This document shows positions 27,876 to 37,063 of a stretch of 64,000 nucleotides of DNA, in pieces. A model generated the notes under the pieces. It had not been told where the DNA came from. It saw only the letters and a program-made list of their open reading frames with translations, and did no database searches. This DNA comes from Polaromonas sp. SP1. GTDB taxonomy: Bacteria > Pseudomonadota > Gammaproteobacteria > Burkholderiales > Burkholderiaceae_C. Position 1 is the stretch's first letter; the number at the start of each line of letters is the position of its first letter. The stretch spans positions 3,638,501 through 3,702,500 of the forward strand of contig NZ_CP031013.1 in NCBI RefSeq assembly GCF_003711205.1. The letters are read 5' to 3'. Both the position numbers and the translations under genes were made by a program.

Positions 27876-29168
27876 ATGCTCGACCTGCTGATCCACAACG
27901 CCACCCTCCCCGATGGCCGCAGCCATATCTCCATCGCCGTGCAAGACGGCAAGATCGTCCAGGTCAGCGAAGGCCCCATTGCCGGCGCAAAAGCCCGTGA
28001 AACGGTAGACGCCGGCGGCTACCTGCTCAGCCCACCCTTCGTCGACCCGCACTTCCACATGGACGCCACGCTCAGCTACGGCCTGCCGCGCGTCAACGAA
28101 AGCGGCACGCTGCTGGAAGGCATCGCACTGTGGGGCGAGCTCAAACCGCTGCTGACAGCCGAAGCATTGGTCGAACGCGCCCTCACCTACTGCGACTGGG
28201 CCGTTGCCCGGGGCCTGCTGGCCATTCGCAGCCATGTCGATACCAGCGACGCCAGCCTGCTGGCGGTAGACGCCTTGCTCGAAGTGAAGAAACAGGTGGC
28301 GCCCTACATCGACCTGCAACTGGTCGCCTTCCCGCAAGACGGCGTGTTGCGATCCAAGGGCGGCGTGGAGAATTTGAAGCGCGCACTCGACAAAGGCGTC
28401 GACGTGGTCGGCGGCATCCCCCACTTTGAACGCACCATGGCCGAGGGCGCCGCCAGCGTCAAGCTGCTCTGCGAAATCGCCGCCAAACGCGGCCTGCTGG
28501 TCGACATGCACTGCGACGAATCCGACGACCCGCTCTCCCGCCACATTGAAACGCTGTCGTTTGAAGCCCAGCGCCTGGGCCTGCAAGGCCGCGCCAGCGG
28601 CTCGCATTGCACCTCCATGCACAGCATGGACAACTACTACGTCAGCAAGCTGCTGCCGTTGATTGCCGAGAGCGGCGTCAGTGTCATCGCCAACCCGCTC
28701 ATCAACATCACCCTGCAAGGCCGCCACGACACCTACCCCAAACGCCGCGGCATGACCCGTGTGCCTGAGCTCATGGCGGCAGGCGTGACAGTCGCCTTCG
28801 GCAACGACTGCGTGATGGACCCCTGGTACGGCATGGGCAGCGCCGACCTGCTGGAGGTCGCGCACATGGGCATGCACGTGGCGCAGATGACCAGTCAGAA
28901 AGGGATACGCCAGTGTTTTGAGGCGGTGACGACCCACGGCGCCAAAGTGATGCACCTCAAAGGCTATGGACTGGATGTTGGCTGCGACGCGAGCTTTGTG
29001 CTGCTGCAGGCGCGGGACCCGGCTGAAGCGATCCGGCTGCGGGCGAACCGCTTGAAGGTGTGGAGAAACGGCAAACTTCTGGCCGAGACGCCGGAAGTCG
29101 CTGCCAAGCTCCATACCCCGGGACGGCCAGAACGGGTGACTTTTCAGACTGGCAACACCGGCGCATAA
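27876..29168 (+). CDS. Cytosine deaminase-like amidohydrolase
   Basis: The protein has 430 residues from an ATG with AGGAG 8 bases upstream. It has the metal-dependent amidohydrolase order of CodA: PPFVDPHFHMDATL near residue 53, RSHVDTSD near 118, HCDESDDPLSRH near 211, GSHCTSMHSMDNYY near 245 and GNDCVMDPWYGMGSADLLEVAHMG near 308. The last block mirrors the E. coli CodA segment with the catalytic Asp. It may deaminate cytosine to uracil or a related base, which would supply Upp and the URC enzymes. Related deaminases act on other ring amines, so the exact substrate is an inference from context. Confidence 0.8.
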   Translation: MLDLLIHNATLPDGRSHISIAVQDGKIVQVSEGPIAGAKARETVDAGGYLLSPPFVDPHFHMDATLSYGLPRVNESGTLLEGIALWGELKPLLTAEALVERALTYCDWAVARGLLAIRSHVDTSDASLLAVDALLEVKKQVAPYIDLQLVAFPQDGVLRSKGGVENLKRALDKGVDVVGGIPHFERTMAEGAASVKLLCEIAAKRGLLVDMHCDESDDPLSRHIETLSFEAQRLGLQGRASGSHCTSMHSMDNYYVSKLLPLIAESGVSVIANPLINITLQGRHDTYPKRRGMTRVPELMAAGVTVAFGNDCVMDPWYGMGSADLLEVAHMGMHVAQMTSQKGIRQCFEAVTTHGAKVMHLKGYGLDVGCDASFVLLQARDPAEAIRLRANRLKVWRNGKLLAETPEVAAKLHTPGRPERVTFQTGNTGA

Positions 29169-29180
29169 CAGGAGACAAGC

Positions 29181-30014
29181 ATGCTGAAGGTGAAGACCGG
29201 CGCACAAAAAGAACGGAGTATCGACTACGTTGAATCCGGCGCCGGCCCGGCCGTGCTGTTCCTGCCCGGCTCCTACAGCACCACCGCCGCCTGGCGCCAG
29301 GTGCAGCGTCACCTCAACCCGGGCTACCGCATCGTGACCACCAGCCTCGCCGGCTACGGTGGCACCACTGACTCGCGCACCCTGCAAGACTGCGGCATTG
29401 AACATGAAGTGCATATCGTGCACGAACTGGTCCGCCACATCGGCCAACCCGTCCACCTGGTCGGCCATTCCTTTGGCGGCACGGTCGCGCTGGCCGTTGC
29501 CCTTTCACATACCGTTGACATCGCCAGCCTGAGCCTTTTCGAGGCCAACCCCATTCCCCTGATCCGCGAGCACGATGGCGGCAGGCTGTATGACGAAACG
29601 CTTCGCATGAGCCGGGCCTTTGAGGCTGCCGTCAACGCCGGCGAGCAGGACGCCCCCGCTCGTGTCATCGACTTCTGGGGCGGCCCCGGCGTCTTTGCCG
29701 CCATGCCCGACGCCGTCAAGGCCTACTGCCGCGAGACGGCCGCCGTGAATGTGCTGGACTGGCGCACGGTCACTTCCGAAGTGGCAGCCAGGGACTGCGC
29801 TGCGCTGGACATCCCCGTGCTGCTGGTGCGTGGCGGCGAAGCCAACCCGGCCATGGTGGCAATCACCGAGACCTTGCGGGCTTGCCTGCCCGATGTACGC
29901 TACTTTGCGGTAGACGGCGCAGGCCATTTCCTCATCACCAGCCATGCACCCCGGTGTGCTGAACTACTGTCGGCGTTTCTGGACGAAGCCGCAGCCAGAA
30001 AAAATTCTCCATGA
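29181..30014 (+). CDS. Alpha/beta hydrolase
   Basis: The protein has 277 residues. AVLFLPGSYSTTAAWRQV near residue 28 is the oxyanion-side loop, VGHSFGGTVALAVAL near residue 93 the nucleophile elbow with Ser, and DGAGHFLITSHAP near residue 250 the catalytic His region. It lies 12 bases after the deaminase-like gene, so it may be the last gene of the pyrimidine transcript and could act on a ring-opened product. That link is only positional. No signal peptide is visible. Confidence 0.8.
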   Translation: MLKVKTGAQKERSIDYVESGAGPAVLFLPGSYSTTAAWRQVQRHLNPGYRIVTTSLAGYGGTTDSRTLQDCGIEHEVHIVHELVRHIGQPVHLVGHSFGGTVALAVALSHTVDIASLSLFEANPIPLIREHDGGRLYDETLRMSRAFEAAVNAGEQDAPARVIDFWGGPGVFAAMPDAVKAYCRETAAVNVLDWRTVTSEVAARDCAALDIPVLLVRGGEANPAMVAITETLRACLPDVRYFAVDGAGHFLITSHAPRCAELLSAFLDEAAARKNSP

Positions 30015-30220
30015 CGTCATCCACTGCCCATGCCGAACTCATCGCCACTTTCAAAAGAGCGGAGGCTGAGGCTGCCCACAAATTCGGGTTGGTCAAAACC
30101 GTTGCAAGTAAAGGCCCCAAGGCGATTCAGATGGCCAGCGAAACAGCGGAAAAAGCCGCCAAACGACGGGATGCCTATGCCAAAAAGCTTGCGGCGTTGA
30201 ATGTGGATCTCAAAGCTTAG
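30011..30220 (+). CDS. Small protein of unknown function, charged helical
   Basis: The protein has 69 residues and starts in the stop of the hydrolase gene (ATGA). It is rich in Ala, Lys and Glu (TFKRAEAEAAHKFGLVKTV, ETAEKAAKRRDAYAKKL) and probably all alpha-helical. No domain was recognised. The overlap and codon use support a real gene. Confidence 0.55.
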   Translation: MTSSTAHAELIATFKRAEAEAAHKFGLVKTVASKGPKAIQMASETAEKAAKRRDAYAKKLAALNVDLKA

Positions 30221-30266
30221 CTGCGTCCAGGCGGGTTGCGGATAATCAGGATTTGGAGAAAACCTG

Positions 30267-30500
30267 ATGGAACCCGAAGCACCCGATGACGAACCGGAAC
30301 CGATTGAGGAATACGTACCCGGCGTCGCCAACGGCCGCAACTACATGGCCCGGCTCTGCCATTTTCCTGACGGCCCCTGGTATATCGATGTCATACATGT
30401 TGAATCGCTGCCGCCCTTGCACGACAGCGACAGGACCTGGCCCACACGCGCTGAGGCCGTTCAAGCGGCAGACAAGCTGGTGGCCGACCTGGCGCACTGA
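30267..30500 (+). CDS. Small protein of unknown function
   Basis: The protein has 77 residues and begins with an acidic stretch (EPEAPDDEPEPIEEY), followed by NYMARLCHFPDGPWYIDVIHVE and TRAEAVQAADKLV. A GGAG motif precedes the ATG. The compact strand-helix pattern could be a small nucleic-acid or protein-binding fold, but no family was recognised. A second frame overlaps it and looks like a shadow. Confidence 0.55.
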   Translation: MEPEAPDDEPEPIEEYVPGVANGRNYMARLCHFPDGPWYIDVIHVESLPPLHDSDRTWPTRAEAVQAADKLVADLAH

Positions 30501-30606
30501 TTCGCTGCGGATGTAACGCCCTGTTCGAGCTCTTGCAGCCCGGAAAACCAGCGCCATCTGGATGCCAGCGGCCCGCCGGGGTTGCACCTTCACGCAAGGA
30601 GCTTTC

Positions 30607-30873
30607 ATGTTCAAACGCCTGACCCTGCTCTGGGTTCTGATACGCGGCGACGCGCGGCGGCTGTGGACCGCGTTACGCCACCCCCAAGCGCCCGCCTGGC
30701 TGAAATGGGGCACCGCTGCGATTGCGCTCTACCTGTTCTCACCCATCGACTTCATCCCGGACATGCTGCCCATCATCGGCATTGCCGACGACCTGGTGCT
30801 GGTTCCGCTGGCGATCCGCTGGCTGCTCAATCGCCTGCCGCCAGGCATCGCCGATCCTGCGGCAAAACCTTAG
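30607..30873 (+). CDS. DUF1232 family small membrane protein
   Basis: The protein has 88 residues from an ATG with AAGGAG 5 bases upstream. The segment YLFSPIDFIPDMLPIIGIADDLVLV near residue 38 is the diagnostic DUF1232/YkvA motif, in which the membrane stretch carries SPIDLIPD and a downstream GxxDD. It also has a basic N-terminal helix. The function of the family is not known. It lies 2 bases before the next hydrolase gene. Confidence 0.85.
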   Translation: MFKRLTLLWVLIRGDARRLWTALRHPQAPAWLKWGTAAIALYLFSPIDFIPDMLPIIGIADDLVLVPLAIRWLLNRLPPGIADPAAKP

Positions 30874-30875
30874 CC

Positions 30876-31547
30876 ATGACACGCGCCACTTCGCTGACCA
30901 TTGCGCTTCCCGCCGGCGGCGCCATTTCGGGCCTGCTGCAGAAGCCGGCCGACGCCAAAGCTGGTTATGTGTTTGCCCACGGCGCAGGTGCAGGCATGAA
31001 CCACGCCTTCATGGACGCCATCGCCCAGGGCCTCGCGGAACGCGGCATCGCCACCCTGCGCTTTAATTTCCCGTTCATGGAACAAGGCTCCAAACGCGCG
31101 GACGCTCCCGCCGTTGCACATGCGGCGATCCGGGCGGCGGTCGAGGAAGCGGCGCGGCATCTGCCCGGTGTTCCGCTGTTTGCCGGCGGCAAGTCCTACG
31201 GCGGCCGCATGAGCACGCAAGCGCAAGCGGCTAGGCCCTTGCCCGGAGTGAAAGGCATCGTGCTGGTGGGCTTTCCGCTGCACCCCGCCGGCAAGCCCTC
31301 TACCGAACGCGCTGCGCACCTGGCGGATGTCAAGCTGCCCATGCTCTTTCTGCAAGGCACGCGCGACGCCCTCGCCGATCTGGCGCTCGTCACGCAGACC
31401 ACGGCAAGCCTGGGCAAAAAGGCGACCCTGCATATCGTGGAGGGCGCCGACCATGCTTTTCACGTGCTGGTGCGTTCAGGGCGTAACGATGCGCAGGTGC
31501 GCGAGGAGCTCCTCGACACCATGGCCGCGTGGATGGCAAAACGCTAG
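30876..31547 (+). CDS. Alpha/beta hydrolase, KANL3/Tex30-like
   Basis: The protein has 223 residues. FAHGAGAGMNHAFMDAIAQGL near residue 32 and FAGGKSYGGRMSTQAQA near residue 103 are typical of the dienelactone-hydrolase-like family with a GKSxGG nucleophile. LFLQGTRDALADLALV near residue 160 carries the acid, and VEGADHAFHVLVRSG near residue 188 the His. It is two bases after the DUF1232 gene and so likely in its operon. Substrate unknown. Confidence 0.78.
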   Translation: MTRATSLTIALPAGGAISGLLQKPADAKAGYVFAHGAGAGMNHAFMDAIAQGLAERGIATLRFNFPFMEQGSKRADAPAVAHAAIRAAVEEAARHLPGVPLFAGGKSYGGRMSTQAQAARPLPGVKGIVLVGFPLHPAGKPSTERAAHLADVKLPMLFLQGTRDALADLALVTQTTASLGKKATLHIVEGADHAFHVLVRSGRNDAQVREELLDTMAAWMAKR

Positions 31548-31664
31548 CGCCGCAGCATCATTTCAGGGCAAATAGCAGCCTTAGCCTGACCACCGTTAGG
31601 CGTGGCTGCTGACAGACCATGTGCCTGAGTCCCACCAGACTGGCACGACTACGAAAGCCCTGTC

Positions 31665-32711
31665 ATGTCACTCGATGCCCATTCATCCCTGCGCCTTGCG
31701 CGTCCGCCAATCTCCCGCCGCACGCTCGTTGCGGCCTTGTGCCTCACCGGGCTGAGCCTGGCCAGCCACAGCGCCTGGGCGGCCAAACCCAAGGGCAAGG
31801 CTGCTGATGGCCCTTTCGACATGGAAGCCTTTAACAACGCCACCGACGCCCCCCTGTTGCGCAGCGGCAGCCAGGGCGCCGCAGTGGCCCGCGCGCAAAT
31901 CATGCTGGACCGCGCCTGGTTCTCCTGCGGTGAGATCGATGGGCGCTTTGCCGCCAACATGCAGCGCATGGTCAAGGCCTACCAGACGGCGCACGACCTG
32001 AAGGTCACCGGCACCGTCACGCCAGAGACCTGGACATCCCTGCGCAAGGACGGTGCGCCCCTGTTGACGACCTACACCGTGACCGAAAAAGACGCCGCCG
32101 GCCCATTTGAAAAAACACCGGTCGCCATGGACGAGCGCGCCAAAATGAAAGCGCTGGTGTATGAGTCGGTCGATGAAGCCCTGTCCGAGAAATTTCATAC
32201 CAGTCCCGCCTACCTTAAACAGCTCAACCGCGGCAACATCGAGTCCGGCAAGCAGATCACCGTGCCCAATGTGGCGGCCAGTGCCACGCCGACGAGCGCG
32301 GCATCCATCGAAATCGACAAGTCCGAGCGCGTGCTGTATGTGCTCGACACTGCGCAGCGGCTCGTGGCGGGTTTCCCCATCAGCATCGGCAATGAAAAGA
32401 ACGACCCGCTGCCGCTGGGCATGATGGCCATCAAGAATGAGGTGAAAAACCCAGGCTTTACCTACAACCCCGCGCTGCTCAAAACTGCGCCCAAGGACGC
32501 GCAAAAGGTCGACATCGCAGCCGGGCCCAACAACCCCGTGGGCAGCATCTGGCTGGGCCTGACCAAACCGCACTGGGGCATTCACGGCACACCCAACCCG
32601 TCCAACGTGGGCCACTCCGAAACGAATGGCTGCATCCACATGACCAACTGGGACGCCGAGCGCCTCTCGACCCTGGCAAAAGCCGGGTTCAAGGTCAACG
32701 TCAAGGCGTGA
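31665..32711 (+). CDS. L,D-transpeptidase with peptidoglycan-binding domain
   Basis: The protein has 348 residues. A signal peptide (ISRRTLVAALCLTGLSLASHS) precedes a PG_binding_1 domain at about residues 62-112 with LLRSGSQGAAVARAQIML. The YkuD domain spans about 210-345, with a LysM-like region before it. Catalytic residues appear as His307 in WGIHGTP, Cys323 in NGCIHM and His325. The usual motif is SHGCIRM; here it reads ETNGCIHM, an unusual variant. The enzyme would cross-link meso-DAP residues or attach lipoproteins to peptidoglycan in the periplasm. It is coupled by a TGATG overlap to an M23 peptidase. Confidence 0.88.
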   Translation: MSLDAHSSLRLARPPISRRTLVAALCLTGLSLASHSAWAAKPKGKAADGPFDMEAFNNATDAPLLRSGSQGAAVARAQIMLDRAWFSCGEIDGRFAANMQRMVKAYQTAHDLKVTGTVTPETWTSLRKDGAPLLTTYTVTEKDAAGPFEKTPVAMDERAKMKALVYESVDEALSEKFHTSPAYLKQLNRGNIESGKQITVPNVAASATPTSAASIEIDKSERVLYVLDTAQRLVAGFPISIGNEKNDPLPLGMMAIKNEVKNPGFTYNPALLKTAPKDAQKVDIAAGPNNPVGSIWLGLTKPHWGIHGTPNPSNVGHSETNGCIHMTNWDAERLSTLAKAGFKVNVKA

Positions 32712-33487
32712 TGGCTTCCACAACGGCTGTCTTGAAACGCGCCGCGCTTGCCTTGGGAGCGCTCCTGGCGGTGGCGCTGGGTGTGATGTACGGCACCCGC
32801 ATGGAGGCCACCACGCAGGTGGTTTCTCCGCTGCCCACAACACAAACTGCAGCACAAACTCCAGCTGCGTCCGGCACACAGCCTGCTGCCGCTGCTGCCA
32901 CTAACGCGACCGCGCCACCCGCAGAGCAAGGCGACCCTCTGGCGGCCCTGATTGAAAAAGTCGCACCGACCTCGCCCGACACCCCATCGGCAGATGCCGC
33001 CGCCCCTACCGGCCCGGTAACCGGCGAGGCCGACATCTCGCTGCTGCGCAAGCGCGCCCTGACCCTGCCCGTGCAGGGCGTCAACGCCGCCCAGCTCACC
33101 GACACCTACAGCCAGGCGCGTGCCGCCGGCACGCCGCATGAGGCCGTCGACATCATGGCGCCGCGCGGCACACCCGTGCTGGCGGTGGAAGACGGCAAAG
33201 TGCTCAAGCTGTTCTTGAGCAAGCCCGGCGGCATCACGATCTACCAGTTCGATCCGGGCAGCAACTACGCCTACTACTACGCCCACCTGGACCGCTACGC
33301 CGACGGCATCACTGAAGGCGCCAGCCTGCGCAAGGGCCAGGTGATCGGCTATGTCGGCAGCACCGGCAATGCATCACCCGACGCGCCACACCTGCACTTT
33401 GCAATCTTCAAGCTGGGGCCAGAGCGCCAGTGGTGGCGCGGCGCGCCGCTGAATCCCTATCTCGTGTGGCGTGATCCGAAGCCCTGA
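32711..33487 (+). CDS. M23 family metallopeptidase, membrane anchored
   Basis: The protein has 258 residues from an ATG sharing one base with the stop of the L,D-transpeptidase; GTG three bases upstream is an alternative. A membrane helix near residues 8-25 is followed by an Ala/Thr/Pro-rich linker to about residue 105. The LytM/M23 domain follows with PHEAVDIMAPRGTPVLAV (H-x3-D zinc ligands) near residue 138 and APHLHFAIFK (HLHF) near residue 225. It should cut peptidoglycan cross-bridges or, if inactive, regulate amidases. Being translated with an L,D-transpeptidase suggests joint cell-wall remodelling. Confidence 0.87.
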   Translation: MASTTAVLKRAALALGALLAVALGVMYGTRMEATTQVVSPLPTTQTAAQTPAASGTQPAAAAATNATAPPAEQGDPLAALIEKVAPTSPDTPSADAAAPTGPVTGEADISLLRKRALTLPVQGVNAAQLTDTYSQARAAGTPHEAVDIMAPRGTPVLAVEDGKVLKLFLSKPGGITIYQFDPGSNYAYYYAHLDRYADGITEGASLRKGQVIGYVGSTGNASPDAPHLHFAIFKLGPERQWWRGAPLNPYLVWRDPKP

Positions 33488-33708
33488 CTCGCCTGATGCT
33501 GCCGCGCCGTGGGCGGCCTGGACCTGAGGAGGGGCCGTCCTGTAGGACGCCGCCTCAAACCGTGCCAAACCGCCGCCGCAAGCGGGCCAAACACCCCACG
33601 GATTGCACGCCCCTCTATAGAATCAAACGCAAAAATCGAAGGCGGGTTGCCAGTGTTGCTCCAGGCGCCTGATTCCGTCAACCTGCAGCCCACCATTTAA
33701 CGCCGCCT

Positions 33709-35990
33709 GTGAACAACTCAGACATCCAGCGACTCTTTGGCCCGCTGCCCGGGCTCTTCCTCGTCCTGAAACCGGATGACGGTTTCACCATCGTGGGTGC
33801 GAGTGAGGAATACCTGTCGGTGACCTACACCACCCCGGCCATCTTCGGGCGCAAGCTTTTCGATGTGTTTCCCGACAATCCGCAGGATCCCGGGGCCGAT
33901 GGCGTTCAAAAACTGGATGCGTCGCTGCGCGAAGTAATGGCTACGCGCAAGCCGCACGTGATGGCGCCCCAGCGTTACGACCTGCGGGCGCCCGGCAAGG
34001 AGGAGTTCCTGGAGCGCTACTGGACGGCGATGAACGCGCCCGTCCTCGATGCGCATGGCGAAGTTGAATACCTTCTCCTCACCGTTGAAGTGGCCGCAGC
34101 CAAGGGCAAGCGCGATGCGGTGGCCATTCTTGAAAGTATCACGGAAGGTTTTTTCACCCTGGACCGCCAATGGTGCTTCGACTACGTCAACGCCGAGGCA
34201 TACCGCATCCTGGACAAGGCCCCTGGGGAGCTGACGGGCAAGGTGCTGTGGGCCGTCTACCCCGGCATGGAAGGCACCGAATTCGAGCACAGGTACAAGC
34301 AGACCATGCTGCAGCGGGAGAAAACGTCCTTCACGGCGTTCTATCCTGACCACGAACGCTGGTACGACGTCACCACCTTTCCGGCGCCGGAAGGCATGGC
34401 GGTCTATTTCCGCGATGTCACCGCACAGCGAAGCCTGCTGGCTGACCGCGACCAGGTCTTGGCGGAATCCGAAAGGCAGCGGCGCATTTACGAAACTGCG
34501 CTGAACAGCACGCCCGATTTTGTGTACGTGTTCGACCTGGACCACCGGGCGCTGTATGCCAACGATGCCCTGCTCAAGACCTGGGGCGTGACGGAGGTGC
34601 GCGGCAAGACGTGGATGGACCTGGGCTACGAACAGTGGCACGCCGACATGCACGACCGGGAGCTGGACCAGGTCATTCAAACCCGTGCGCCCATACGCGG
34701 CGAAATTCCCTTTACCGGCACCACGGGCACCCGCATGTACGACTACATCTTTGCGCCGGTGTTTGATGCCGCTGGTGAAGTGGTGGCCGTGGCCGGCACC
34801 ACGCGCGACATCACCGACCGGCAGGCAGCCGAGCAGTCGATCCAGGAGCAGGCCACGCGGCTGGCGGCATCGGACCGTGCAAAAGATGATTTCCTGGCCA
34901 CGCTGTCGCACGAACTGCGCAACCCCCTGGCCCCCCTGCGCAGCGCGATTTCCCTTCTGCGCCGCGGTGACCTGGAGGGGGACAAGCTGGCCAAAATCAA
35001 TGGGGTGATGGAGCGCCAGGTCAACCACATGGTTCGCCTGGTGGATGACCTGCTGGAGGTGTCGCGCATCAGCCGTGGTGTGCTGTCGCTGCGCAGCGAA
35101 CGCGTCGAACTGGCCGCGCTGGTCAAAACTGCGGTCGAGACCAGCAACCCGCTGATCCAGTCGGCAGGCCATCAACTGCTGTTGGATGTGCCGCTGGAGC
35201 CGCTTTGGCTGGTGGGCGATGCCGTAAGGCTGGCCCAGGTAATCTCCAACCTGCTGAACAACGCCGCCAGCTACACGGATGCAGGTGGAACCATCACCTT
35301 GACCGTAGAGCGCCAGGACGACAAGGTGTGTATCAGCGTCAGGGACACAGGCATCGGCATCGAACCGGCCGCGATCCCGCACATGTTTGAGATGTTCAGC
35401 CGCGGCAACCGCGACAGCGCCCGCAACCAGGGTGGGCTGGGCATCGGGCTGGCACTCGCGCGCCGCCTCACGGAAATGCACCAGGGAACGCTGGAGGCAC
35501 GCAGCGAAGGCCTGGGCAAGGGGACGGAGTTCACCATCTGCCTGCCGCTGGCGCACGCGGACAGTAGCGGTGCGCAGGAAAATTCCGACCACGACGTCCG
35601 TCTGGACAAGACACGGGTGCTGGTGGTCGACGACAACGTGGATGCGGGCGATACGCTGGCCGTGGTGCTGGACATGCTCGGGGCTGAGGTGCGCGTAGCG
35701 CGCGACGGCGCCCAGGCGCTGGAAGTCTTTGCCGACTACAGGCCCTCTGTTGTGCTGCTGGACATCGGCATGCCCGGCATGAACGGGTATGAAGTGGCGC
35801 GGGCTATCCGAAGCCGTTTTGCGGAGCACCCTGCCATACTGGTCGCCCTGACAGGCTGGGGCCAGGAGGACGACCTCCAGCGCGCCAAAGAGGCCGGCTT
35901 CAACCACCATTTGCTCAAGCCTGCGGAAATCGACGCGTTGCAGCAGTTGCTGGCAGACATTGAAAGCCCCAAACCGGTGGAGTTGACAGC

Positions 35991-35994
<4 letters not shown>
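33709..35994 (+). CDS. Hybrid sensor histidine kinase with three PAS domains
   Basis: The protein has 761 residues from a GTG. It has no membrane segment, so it should be cytoplasmic. PAS-like domains lie at about 15-130, 145-250 and 265-380 (NSTPDFVYVFDLDHRALYANDAL in the third). HisKA carries phospho-acceptor His401 in LSHELRNPL, HATPase has N, G1 and G2 boxes (NLLNNAASYTD, DTGIGIEP, GGLGIGLALARRL), and a receiver domain at 630-750 has Asp685 in LDIGMPG and the loop DDN. It may sense redox, light or a small ligand. Its partner regulator is not in the window. It overlaps the EVE-domain gene by four bases. Confidence 0.9.
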
Positions 35995-36458
<464 letters not shown>

Positions 36459-36459
36459 G

Positions 36460-36584
36460 GACTTGTTGCCCAGCACCAGACACTTCACCGGCTGCGTGAT
36501 GCTGTCATGGCGGGCCACGGTGTGGATGTCGTTGCGGATTTCGTAAAAATTTTGGCCCGGTGTCAGCGGGACTTCCTTGCGTGA
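36460..36584 (-). pseudogene. Remnant of a cupin-domain protein, C-terminal part
   Basis: On the minus strand the stretch translates as PLTPGQNFYEIRNDIHTV, then ARHDSITQPVKCLVLGNKS, which follows the end pattern of cupin proteins (PGxxFYE, Asp-x-His, then a late strand). A stop precedes it at 36585-36587 and the frame runs into the antisense of the EVE gene. About 41 codons remain with no start and no metal-binding N-terminal motif. This suggests a decayed gene whose front was lost. The match is by pattern only. Confidence 0.4.
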
Positions 36585-37063
36585 TTACCGCAAACGTTTT
36601 GCGCGCTAAGCATTAGTTCTTCATGCGCTTTCGCGGCAGATAACCAATGGCTTAAGGCGCGAAAAAACCAATCGCGCCCAAAGTTTCAACCGCGCAACAG
36701 CCGCAAATTGGCCTCCGGCTTCGCTGTTATCTCTGACAAAAAAGCGCAAAGCCTGCATACACCGCGTGCCCACGCCATTGCGGCGATGTTCCTGGTGGTT
36801 CAGCGCACCTGCCGGGCACACCGCTCATCTCCGTTTACCTGCCTTACATCCCGCAACCCTGTCATCCCTGACAGGGTTGCCACCGCCATACACGCTCCAC
36901 AGAATGGCCTCCATAGACAGGGGCGGACAGCCAGGAGGGGAGCGCAGGATGCGCGGAGCGGGAGGGCTCCCGCATCACCCGCGCCACACACCCGCAGATG
37001 GAAGCCGCAACACCCTGCTCTCAGGCAACTGCGGTTTTTCTACTTTCAAAAAAAGGACATCTC
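36585..37063. other. Long spacer with inverted repeats before the TctC gene
   Basis: About 480 bases lack a credible coding frame. The stretch holds AT-poor sequence, a perfect 12-base inverted repeat at 36853-36880, a 7-base GC hairpin at 36958-36973 (GCGGGAG/CTCCCGC) and an AAGGA ribosome site at 37053-37057 for the next gene. It probably serves as the leader and promoter region of the TctC-type gene. No firm -35/-10 pair was identified. Confidence 0.45.
36853..36880. repeat. Perfect 12-bp inverted repeat with 4-base loop
   Basis: GCAACCCTGTCA, then TCCC, then TGACAGGGTTGC. It lies 183 bases upstream of the TctC-type gene. No T run follows, so a classical terminator is unlikely; a protein-binding site or RNA hairpin in the leader fits better. 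Confidence 0.6.

Noticed and set aside
31574..31610. A stretch with AGCAGCC/GGCTGCT and ACCACC resembling a damaged copy of the 47-bp repeat
   Set aside because: Only part of the order matches and the end palindrome is missing, so it was not counted as a copy.
33718..35910. A 730-codon open frame opposite the hybrid kinase
   Set aside because: It is an antisense shadow; the kinase motifs on the plus strand are complete.
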